Shown here: piece after piece, positions 54,394 to 64,000 of the stretch
Layout: every line of letters starts with the position of its first letter
How positions within the stretch are numbered: the stretch's first letter is position 1
Position numbers and translations under genes: made by a program
Assembly: GCA_014706295.1 (NCBI GenBank)
Contig: JACSVZ010000011.1
Location: 1,324,663-1,388,662, forward strand
DNA: 64,000 nt
Direction: 5' to 3'
DNA from: Lycocorax pyrrhopterus obiensis
Lineage: Eukaryota > Chordata > Aves > Passeriformes > Paradisaeidae
The notes under the pieces: generated by a model
Databases searched by the model: none
What the model was told of the DNA's origin: nothing
What the model saw: the letters and a program-made list of their open reading frames with translations, nothing else

Positions 54394-55804
54394 CTACAAA
54401 GCAGAAAGAGAATCAAAGTTAAAATCCTCCACAGCTCCTAAAAACAGCTCCAGGCCGTTGATTCACAACACTCATGATACCCCCCATCAGGCCCTAAATC
54501 AATGAGCTCCTCACCCTGAATAGATTCAAGTACCCAAGAGAGCAGCAGGCGGCTGCAGTGAAACAAATGCACAGAAACTAACCCAAAATTAAGGGGGGCC
54601 AAGCCTCTGCCGGTGTTTCAGGGCAGGGAGACTGAGGCTGGCTACAGACAGAAACCCAGAGGAGGCAGGTGCAACCAGAAAGGACAGAGAAGTCCACACA
54701 CTCCCTGCAAACAACTCTGCCAGCCCAAGAAATAATTTAGTGAGACCTTCACAACTAAGTGCTCCACCACATGACATTCAACCATCCCTGATAAAACAAT
54801 TCATTCCAAACCCAAAAGACTTCTCCTTGGCCCACTCCACAAAGGCAACATCAAGCGCGTTTGTCCGCAGTGAAAGCCACCGGAAAATGGATCTGTCAGT
54901 CACATTTACTAATTGTTTAATTCCCTGTGAACACAGGATGTAACCTCATAAACACAACCTGGCACCTTACCACACCGAACAGCAAAGCCTCTGCCTTCCT
55001 TATGGTCTCAGGGCAGAAATTCTGGCTCACAGTTCTGCTTCAGTGGGGTCAGAAATTCAGCTTCACTGCCCAGGCCTGCTCCTGGTGATGCCAGGGATGA
55101 CTCCCATGGAGTCTTCAGGAGACCAAAGCACCAGGAGCCAACACGTCAGTGGCTGGCTCTACACATGGCCGACTCACAGGGAAGGTCATGATTTCAGTAA
55201 GCTCTATAAAGAGGTTTTTTTAGGAAGGTTTGGTTTTTGGGAGTATTTAAACCTATTTCCTCAAAGTTTTAAGAGTTGTTTGCCTATGCATTTATTTCTA
55301 CCTATGCATAACCTCTCTAAATTCAAACCAAGAAAGGGAGGTAATTCAAGGATCACTTTGGTTCTGTATCCCTCTGAAGAAGAAATTAAACTCTGGGGAA
55401 TCCATGTCCATCTGTCACACAATTGGGACTACTGATTCTTAAGTTCTTCTGAGATGTCCATGGGTCTCTATTCAATTCTAGCAGGACAGTCCATCAAGAC
55501 AAGGCTGGTGATATTTTTTAAATACTACAGGAGAAAATAATAATGGAGATTTTTTCCTTCAAACAACTCTAAAGAAACTGCTGTGTTCCATGTGTTGTTT
55601 GAGGCTCTATTTCTACAAGTGCATGCACAAGCTTGGCATTAATCATTGGCACCAACAAAACTGCTAATACACCCAAGAACCTAGGAACCAGAGAACTACA
55701 AAACCAGGCTTCTATCTTCCAGAATTCTTCCTTGCTATGCTGTGAACATTCTATGTAAGTACACGGAAAATAAAAATGCAAGTTCTTTGGGGGAAGATCA
55801 GCAT

Positions 55805-56756
55805 ATTATGAACAGGCATCCCTCTCTTGTTCTGGGAGATATCCCTCCATGAACTTCTCTACCCTGAGAGCTTCCAAAGGCTGCAGTCCTTTATCAGCTG
55901 CTCCAGCCTGGTCCCTTTCCATGGGTGCAGTGAGTCCTTCAGGAGCTGCTCCAGCCTGGTCCCTTTCCATGGGTGCAGCGAGTCCTTCAGGAGCTGCTCC
56001 AGCCTGGTCCCTTTCCATGGGTGCAGTCAGTCCTTCAGGAGCTGCTCCAGCCTGGTCCCTTTCCATGGGTGCAGTCAGTCCTTCAGGAGCTGCTCCAGCC
56101 TGGTCCCTTTCCATGGGTGCAGTGAGTCCTTCAGGAGCTGCTCCAGCCTGGTCCCTTTCCATGGGTGCAGTCAGTCCTTTGGGAGCTGCTCCAGCCTGGG
56201 TCCCCTGTGGGTCACAGGTCCTGCCAGCAAAGCTGTTCCAGCTTGGGCTCCTCTCTCCACGGGGCCACAGGTCCTGCCAGGAGCTGCTGCAGCGTGGAGT
56301 TCCCCGGGGTCACGGCCTCCTTCAGGCAGCCCCTGCTCCCGTGTGGGGCCCTCCAGGGGCTGCAGGGGGATCTCTGATCCATCCTGGACCCCAGGGGCTG
56401 CAGGGGCACAGCTGCCTCTCCCTGGGCTGCACCCGGGCTCAGGGGAACCTCAGCTGCAGCACCTGGAGCAGCTCCTGCCCCTCCTGCCCTGCCCTGCCCT
56501 GGGGGTTTGCAGAGCTGCTCCTCTCACAGATTCTCACTCCTGTCACCCAGCTGCAATTCCACGGGGATTTCCTCCCCCTTCCTAATCGTTCCCCACAGGT
56601 GCTGCCACTGTCACTGCTGGGCCCAGCCTTGGCCAGGGGTGGGTCTGTCCTGGAGCCGGCTGGAATTGGCTCTGCCGGACACAGGGGCAGCTTCTGGCAG
56701 CTTCTCACAGAAGCCACCCCAGCACCAAAACCTGGCCATGCCAGCCCAGTACAACA
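55805..56756 (-). mobile_element. Truncated LTR of the same family (copy 2), in WTIP intron 1, inverted relative to copy 1
   Basis: Read on the minus strand, this copy begins TGTTGTACTGGGC, joins the shared TGGCATGGCC start at 56743, and follows copy 1 through the head and the 48-bp array with about two differences in the 545 bp head by eye. After the array it diverges into an LTR-like but degenerate stretch (55805-55900) and then stops, lacking the AATAAA part. It is in the same sense as WTIP transcription and lies 1.4 kb upstream of exon 2. Confidence 0.75.
55901..56199 (-). repeat. 48-bp minisatellite inside LTR copy 2, six units
   Basis: CTCCAGCCTGG recurs at 55901, 55949, 55997, 56045, 56093, 56141 and 56189, exactly 48 bp apart each time. 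It is the inverted counterpart of the array at 50711-51011. Units differ mainly at the GTGAGT/GTCAGT position. Confidence 0.92.
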
Positions 56757-58265
56757 CCCTTTCTAGCACTGAACTGCTTCTGTTCAGAGCAGCATCAACA
56801 CACCATCAGTATGAGTTGTGGAGTGTGATCAGATTAATTGGGATACTGACAAGTTTAAAAAAAGTATTTTTCCTATAGTACGAATTCCAATACTGAAATG
56901 GAAAGACCATTCATTAAATTATGGGTTTTATTGGTATTTATACCTTTATCTCCCCCATTTCATGTCACGAAGGAAGATTAGCCTTTCATTCAGCTAGCTC
57001 AACATCCTGGCACATTTTAGACCATTTATCAAATGAAATGATAACTTTAAAATCCAATACATCTATTAAGATTTTTTTAAATCTTAAACCTGATTTCAGA
57101 AATGTAGGGAAGCAAAACCTATAACTTTAAGATTAACAGCTACCCAAGCTAAACCTGTAAGACAAACTAGGTGCCATCCAGATCCATCAGTTTATTGCAA
57201 ACGTGTTAAGAAGATGCCAGTCCTTGGACGAGCTCAGCCCTGACACAAGAAATGGGAATTTCAGAACATTTGTTGCCTTATTCAAGGCTGCCAAGTCTAT
57301 TCATTTATTTGTAGCCAAATTTTATGGAAAACATCTGCTATTTGCCATGAGTTAAAGGTTAACTGATCAAAGATAGCTGTTGATTACTGTGGACACTGTG
57401 ACTGGAAAAGGTGTCCTGTGAGCCAGCAGCTGCAGGAACTTCTCACTCCCGGCAGCAGCACAGAGCCCAGGAACCTGCTCGCTGTCCCAGCACACCCCAG
57501 GGGCTCTGCAGGGCCCTGGGGCACGAGGGGCTGCAGAGGACAGGGGGGCACATCTGGAACAAGCCGATGTCACTTCAGCATCAGGCCCTGGCCCGATGTC
57601 TCGGTTCACTCTTGGCCCTGGGGACAGGGGAAGCCCCTTCAGAGCCCCCCAGCTCACTGGGCACTCCTTGCCCACCTTTTCACACCAACACTGGCAGCTA
57701 TTGGTAATCTGTCTGGCTGGGAGGTTATGCTGACAGAACTACATTTTCTCATCTACATTTAATGCTATTCAAAGAAGAGCAGGAATCCGGTCTGTAACTC
57801 TGGCAATTCTGTCTCTGAGCTCTTGTGCACAGATCTGCTACAGCTCAAACTGCTTTGAGAGATGAAAGTTATTACCTCATTTCTTTGCCATTGCTGCACT
57901 GAACCATCAGAAGCAAAAGAAGGATTTATTGTGGATGTTAAACATGCATTGGCCTCTCCAAGCAAGTGATTTGTTAGGAGCAGCTGTCAGTTTGTTAACT
58001 TGTTTTCTCCAAGAGAGTAGTCATTAACTCCAGGAATGAATGACCACAGAGATGATTAGCATACTAAAAAAGCGTATGTAAAATTCCAAAAGTGTATTTT
58101 GGAAAAATATATATGCAGCTGCAGTGTGAGTTTAGTGTGAGCTCATAACTGCCTAGGAAAAGCCCTGATTACAGGGCTGGCTCAGGTCTGCTTTTCCACC
58201 AGTCACAGCCCACACTGCACACTGCAAGCTTGTGAAGCCCTGACATAACAGCTACATCACTTTTT

Positions 58266-58276
58266 CCCCCCCCCCC
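58266..58276. repeat. C11 homopolymer after a T run
   Basis: Eleven consecutive C residues follow TTTTT. It is a simple low-complexity tract, likely length-variable. Confidence 0.7.
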
Positions 58277-61200
58277 AATTTAATTCCAAGGCTTGCTAAA
58301 CCCCCTATGAAGAATGTTCTGCTGCAGAGCAAGCATGTCACGTTTCTGACACTTCCCTTAACATGACTTCAGATCAACTCCTGCCTTTACACGATTCCTT
58401 GCCCCTCCTGACACCTTGATTCTGAGCAGTCAGTTGTACCCCAGCTCTTCAACACATCACCTGCTATGTTTGTACCCAGGTCATCAGCTCTCCTGCAGAT
58501 CTGGTGTCTCTACCCAGAAAAAGACATTGCAAGATCTTGTATACACTCAAAATTGCCATGAAGGTTGGCTGAGCCAGGAGCACAGCGTCACAAGCAGTCC
58601 TTGGCTGGGGATGGAGAGATGTTCACACCCTCACAGAGTGTTTAACCAAACGGGAGAGTAGAGACTGAACAAACACTCTGTGGATGACAGCAAAAGAACA
58701 CCAACAAAAATGGTACTAGAAAGAGAAGCTCCCAGAGACTCCCTGCTGGACTCCAGCACACAGCCAGTGCTCCCCACACCTTCAACCAGTCCACTTCACT
58801 GAGCTTGACCATGCCAGTGAGAACATCCTCTCTGGACACAAGCCAGGCAAGCCTCCAGCACTGCACGGCAACAGAGCCGTGAGAGGCACGATGCTCTCTG
58901 GGTAACTCACACACCAGCACACATGAATATCAGCACCAGCAGAAGATCAGACTAGTATTTTCTGATGTGCTCAGTGACTTTGCTCAAGACTTGAGACCAT
59001 TATAATTAGCAAAGGTATCAGCAACAACCTAGAGAAGATACTGGAACTATAGAATTTTTCAGCCTGCTGGTACTTGGAAGAGTTCCCTGTAGTAGCCTGT
59101 GCACTACAAGAAGTTCAGTTTGGGACCTGTACATCAAATCCTGGAATGCTCTTTTGGCCATGCCAGTACAGGCTTCTACTTCATACAGACTTCACCAGGC
59201 AGCCAGAATTAGGAAAAGGGCTGTAAAGTGCAGTGCATATCATAGCAGATATTTAACCACCTTTTGGCCAAGCTTCGTCCTCAGACACATGTTGAATGCA
59301 ACCTGTGCCTAACGCCATCCTTTTGTAACCTGAAGGCAAAGGTTTAGCACAAATGCAAGAAAATGGTACCATGTGGCCTCTCAACTCCAGCAGGCAGCAG
59401 CTGTGAGAGCTGGGAGAATCCAGCTACCACAGACAGAGCACCACGGCTCAGGGATGAGCCGCAGCTTTACTGTCTTACAGCCACACCGTATCTCCAGGAT
59501 AACTGCTACATGCTGCCTACAGTAGGAAACAACCAAGCCCTGTCATCAAGAGTTATGGTAAAGCTAAAATTAACAACTAACACATGGCACAGATGACTCC
59601 CTCCCTGCCTCTGCAGTTCTAGGAAAAGGGCGGATGAACGTCATGCTGGGCCACTGCAAAATCCCCTTTTCTTCTCTCAGACAGGAAAAGACCATCTCTA
59701 CACAAGCCCCAAACAAAATCTTCCACACCTGCAGCCTTTCCATGGCACAGGGGCAGGAAATGGAAACCTACTGCCTTGGAGCAGGGAGAACAAACGAGGA
59801 GGGAAGCCCCAGCTCCAAACAAGAAGCCAAACTGCAGAAAGAGCTACAAGAGCAGAGGGCTGTGGAGGGGCTGTGTCAAATGCCTGCAGGTGCCCCTGGC
59901 CACGGGAGGTGTTCCCACACTGCCTGCAGCCAGTGATCTCACACAGGGCATTGCTACTACCTGTAAAACGTGTTCTGCTAAGAAGCCAGGTAAACAGTGA
60001 AGCCCAGAGCTGCCCTGAGCCCAGGCAGCTGTGCCACTGCTGCTGCAGTACCTGCTGAGCTCCTGGCAGCTCCCGTGCATGTCCTGGGCTGCGGCAGCTT
60101 GGGCTGCAGAGGTGACTTCAGGGGAGAAAAATGCTCCTTTCCTTCCAACAACCGCAGGAGGAGGGATCTTCTGACACACACGTCATCCCTCAGTCAGGCG
60201 CAGACAGAAGACACGAGGCACCTGCATAGGGCAGAGCCAGGCAGGGCAGCCCAGGGAACCCTCCCAGCCCTCACCACCATGGGTAGCTCTCACTGCAGGG
60301 CTTTCATCTGTTACCTGGCAGACACCTTGCAAATGTACCAAGGATTCAATATCTAACACAAAATGAAATCTGGTACATACAAGTTATAAATAAATACAAC
60401 CTGGACATGCTCAGCAGCAACATCCTGTGATGGGAATGATGGAGGGACTGCCTGGCTAAGCTACCAGCAACTGCCTCTGCTCCAGGAAAGACATCATGAC
60501 TTAAATTAAGGTTGAAAATGACAGGCTAAGAAAAGTGAGAAAACCTCAAGTAAATGTTTTAGGCTCCCCTGCCAAGCCCCAGCCCATCCACACCTGGTAC
60601 CCCAAAACCCAAGAGCTGGGAGGGAGCTGACTCCATCTAGCAACACAACTCCCAACTCCGGCCTGGAAGTCCGGTTTAGTATACTCCAGCTAAAGTACAC
60701 TAAACTGGAGGAACACGGGCCACAACACCGAACACAAATCACAGCTCAAGCAAAGCAAGGCAAGAAGTAGCCTGTGGACCGGGAAACTTCTTGTTGTCAC
60801 TGTTAAACCTTGTTGAGATTGCCCCCGACCTTGCTTTCCTCCTCAAGGAATAAACAATAAACTATTTAGGCCCTTGAGATATGCATCTGCTGACTTAAAA
60901 AGATCTCCATCACTTCACTGCCTGCCTGATACAGGAGGCTTTACTCAATTAACGCACAGGAGGGATGCGTGTGTAGAACTTTACTCAGAAAAATCAAAAT
61001 TTGAGATTAATATCTGTTTGGTTACAAATGCAGCAAAGTTCACATTCACTGGAAGTTTCGCAGAAGCAATGCTCTAGGTTCTGGAATGACTTTCATTACC
61101 TCCACTCTGCCTGTTGCTTAACGAGGCTTGCGTAGGACAAAGCTGCTGGGAGAGGTCACGGCCACAAAGGAAGGCACTGGGACCAGTTCCAGGAACGACG

Positions 61201-61680
61201 GTGCTGATCAGAGCACAGGAGCCAAGCCCTACCTGCCTGAGGGATCGGCGCTGCCAGCAGGACTCAGCCTAATCCTGCTTGCTCTGAAAGCAGCCATACA
61301 CGCTGTCTGTTCTGCTTTATCCTTAACCTTCTGGGGTTTCAAACATAGGGTGAGGTGATGGGCAAGTGTTTGGAAACAGAAACAATTCGCAACCACCACC
61401 CTCCCCATCTCCCTGTTTAGCAGCTCTGAGCCCAGGGCATGTCTGTGCTGGTGAATTAAACCAGCTCCAGGCCAGCACTGCCGAGTGGAGATGCCATGGG
61501 AGCCCGTATCAGCCCTGGTTAGCAGCTGCTGGAAACTGGAAGGCTTTTGTTACTGCTGAAGTAGATCCACCCCATCACACAGTGAAAGCCCAAAGCCAGC
61601 ACAGCAAATGCTTATTACTTCATACAGTATGCGAAATTACCGCTCTGAAGCATGAAATTACTGACACTGTCTGCAGGGTT

Positions 61681-61790
61681 CATCCCGCCGTGGCCGGGCC
61701 GGGCGCCTCTGCAGAGCTGCCCTTTGTGTGGAGCTGCGGCTCCGGCGCGGAGCCTCCCGACGGCACAAGGCCGAGCACGGCCCCATTGTT
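61681..61790. promoter_or_regulatory. CpG-dense patch in the upstream part of the window
   Basis: About 13 CpGs occur in roughly 100 bp (GCCGGGCCGGGCGCC and CCGGCGCGGAGCC are typical). It is shorter than a standard CpG island. No WTIP pre-LIM sequence is readable here in any frame, so it is at most a regulatory element or a minor first exon. Confidence 0.35.
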
Positions 61791-62915
61791 CCTGCACTGG
61801 TTTAGTTACACTGACGCTCGCTTCACAAATATCCATTCATTTCTTTGCGTCTTGGTTTAGTGCATGGCGGTTCCAGGGTGATTTATACTTCTTATGTGGC
61901 ATTTAGAGAAAAATCTTTTGCCACTGAGGCAGTGAAGTGGAAGAGAGAGGAGTTCTCGTGGCTGCTCCATGGCCTGTGCCACTTTGGGTTGCTTTGTCTG
62001 GGACTCAGAGCTCAGTTGACTGCTCAAGGCTCATGCTCACATTGACAACCACAGCACAAAGGGATTTGCAAATAACTTTAGCAACCAAAAACAAAAACAG
62101 TGAAAAAAATCCTGTTTCTAAAAGTACCTTGTGATGACTGGGATTATCAAAGCCAGGAGACACACACAGCTGGGGTGGTAAAGGAGAGCACCACTGGGAA
62201 TGAATGACTTGGAGGGAAAAGTCTGTAAATCCCTGTCCTACTGCCCCTCCACTGCTGAATACCTGAGTGTCTTGCTGTGGACATGAGCCCTCTTACAGCC
62301 CAAAGGGACCAGGTCAACAAGGCCCTTCCGCTCAAACCACGCTTATTTAGCCTGGAGCACAGTGAGTGCAATCACATCTATAACTCAGCCAATTGAGGAG
62401 CTAGGGCCAAAACCTGGAGCTTGTACAACTGCTGGCAGAGGAGGACACAGCTCCACAGCCTGAGTCTCGGCTGAGCCCAGCACACACACAGGCAGGGCCC
62501 AGAGCCAGCAGAACTGAGCGATGCTCCTGCAGCTCCTGGTATCAGTACAGACAGATAAAATACCAACATCCGAAGCTCCACAGTGCTGCTGGGCAAATGC
62601 CCCCTTGGGGAGCTGGTGTGAAGCACTAGGGGCATTCAGTCCAGCCCTGTACTCAAACTGACCGAGGAAGAGGGCAGACCTTCACACCACACATCCCAAT
62701 GTAATGGGCAACAGAACAAGTGGCAGTTCACAGAGGGTGACAGAGGAGATTTTCCAAAAAAATTGACTTGGTTTTTAACTAGCATGGATACTGCAATTTA
62801 TACCGGTTGCTGGTTATACCAACTGGAGATCACCTGAACTCTGGGGCGAGATGTTTGCCCATGTCATTACTTCAGACTTTGGCACAACACAGGTCAAACA
62901 GAAGAACTTCTGTGT

Positions 62916-62980
62916 TTTATTTAAGCTTTTATTAAGTTTTATTTTCCAGTGACATTTACAGACGTTGAGACAGTTTTATT
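62916..62980 (-). terminator. Cluster of four minus-strand AATAAA signals
   Basis: AATAAA reads on the minus strand at 62916-62921, 62928-62933, 62938-62943 and 62975-62980. Beyond them (about 62875-62905) is a GU-rich stretch with TGTTTGACC and TGTGTTGTG. It looks like the 3' end of a minus-strand transcript. UBA2 is the neighbour on that side in mammals, but no UBA2 coding sequence is visible. Chance in AT-rich DNA is possible. Confidence 0.3.
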
Positions 62981-64000
62981 ACAGCAAATAAACAATAAAC
63001 TGAATATTTAAAGCTCATATTGCTATGGTCTTTCTTTTCTGCTGATGCTACACATTAATAACAGTATATTTACCTACACAGTGCAGATTTTTTCTATATA
63101 AGTGACAGTGTTCACAGTACAGAACCAGTCAGAAAACCTACTGTACCAGCTCCCTTTTCCAGTTTTGATGTTCTTAGTTACCTTTAGTTTCTGTCTTTGC
63201 TCTTTTCTATAGTAAATGTGAGTCACTGACACCGCTGTCGTCTTCAGAGAAAAAAACCTTCTGAGATGACATGCAAAAGACAGAATCAATTTAAATACTT
63301 CAGCTTACAAAAATCTGTGCAACCAGGTAACAATAGTGACACTGAAAGCACCAACAATGCAGCCCAAATACCGTGAACTCCACAGCATGTCAGAGCTGCA
63401 AACAGAGCTGCACAGACGTCAAGCTGGAGAGACTTTTCATTACATTCTCCTGACATCGCACGTATGAGTCATCACTCTAATATATGGCAGAAAAAGGTCA
63501 TATATTACAGCTGCCTTCCTTGACATATTTAAAATGGGTTCATGATTAAACAAGGAGACTAGTCTAAAAGTTTCCAGGTGCACTTTTCTATTTTCTTAGA
63601 TAACGGTCTATTTCCAGCACGAGCATGACAGTCTGGAAAAGGCATGGAATTACGTAACCACATTTGGTTACAAACTCAGCAGCTCCTTCCACAAGCAGTT
63701 CCCAGCCCTACACGGACACCACAGCCCCACAGTTCCAGCACCCACCCAGCCAAAGGTGCTGACACCTCTCCATAGTTCTCACCTGCCCCAGGGAGGTTCT
63801 TTAGCATTCCCAGAAGCATAAATAGGTTTGCTTAAACACAAACATGCATATAGGTAGGTATTATACCAAGCTAGTATTTAGAAAGAAAAACTATTCGCTT
63901 AAGAAAAGCTGGAAGTGACTTAAAAATCTGTCACCTCAACCCTCTGAACGAGTTTTTTTTCAGTCACTTCAAGTCCAGTGACTCAAGGATGCTTAGAGAA

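Larger units (their letters stand above)
54394..64000 (-). other. WTIP: WTIP intron 1 (partial)
   Basis: At least 9.6 kb lies upstream of exon 2. I searched the minus strand for an exon ending in the expected ...DYF-G donor and for a long GC-rich pre-LIM frame and found neither. The stretch holds the inverted LTR copy (55805-56756), a C11 run, a CpG-dense patch (61681-61790) and a minus-strand AATAAA cluster (62916-62980). Confidence 0.65.

Noticed and set aside
55849..56766. 305-codon plus-strand open frame and its 252- and 118-codon relatives
   Set aside because: The frames are created by the 48-bp array and GC-rich LTR DNA; they are open on both strands and in several frames, with no known protein family.
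61366..61860. 164-codon plus-strand frame
   Set aside because: It crosses the CpG-dense patch, where stop codons are rare; no similarity to WTIP pre-LIM or any known protein.
62340..62375. CR1-like TTTAGCCTGGAGCAC segment
   Set aside because: About 15 matching bases only; flanks do not follow the CR1 consensus as I know it.
1..64000. CRISPR arrays, tRNA, rRNA, operons or a novel prokaryote-type system
   Set aside because: The sequence is vertebrate nuclear DNA; no such structures were seen. The only regular array is the LTR minisatellite, without spacers.

Overview
The window looks like a slice of a bird genome, probably a passerine or another neoavian. The reasons are a single sparse, intron-rich vertebrate gene, low-density ancient CR1 retroposon fragments, and two copies of a long LTR that I recall as common in songbird-type genomes. 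There are no prokaryotic features. Nearly all short open reading frames are intronic noise.

The one gene I can support is WTIP (WT1-interacting protein; Ajuba/zyxin family of LIM scaffold proteins). It lies on the minus strand. Seven coding exons are present: 54292-54393, 26033-26100, 13241-13303, 10729-10859, 9601-9652, 7806-7874 and 4939-5091. Every boundary has GT/AG signals and a matching reading phase. Together they encode all three LIM domains and the C-terminal PDZ-binding tail ending VTEL. If the usual eight-exon structure holds, these are exons 2-8. The first exon, with the start codon and the proline/serine-rich pre-LIM region, is not recognisable here and probably lies beyond base 64000. 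A long AT-rich 3' UTR runs from 4938 down to about 980 and ends at a good poly(A) signal with a GU-rich downstream element.

Layout: 1-980 is intergenic DNA downstream of WTIP; 980-5091 is the last exon and 3' UTR; 5092-13303 holds four closely spaced LIM2/LIM3 exons; 13304-26032 is a 12.7 kb intron; 26033-26100 is the second half of LIM1; 26101-54291 is a 28 kb intron containing a CpG island (about 34.58-34.80 kb), an ancient palindromic element, two CR1 relics and a full-length-looking LTR; 54292-54393 is the first finger of LIM1; 54394-64000 is part of intron 1, with a second, truncated LTR in the opposite orientation and a possible minus-strand poly(A) cluster near 62.9 kb.

The most interesting structure is the pair of LTR copies. 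They lie inverted on either side of WTIP exon 2 and are almost identical over about 545 bp plus a six-unit 48-bp minisatellite, yet differ completely at their tails. In the pre-mRNA they could pair and loop out exon 2, giving a circular RNA or an in-frame skip that removes the first LIM1 zinc finger. In DNA they could drive gene conversion or inversion of the exon-2 segment.
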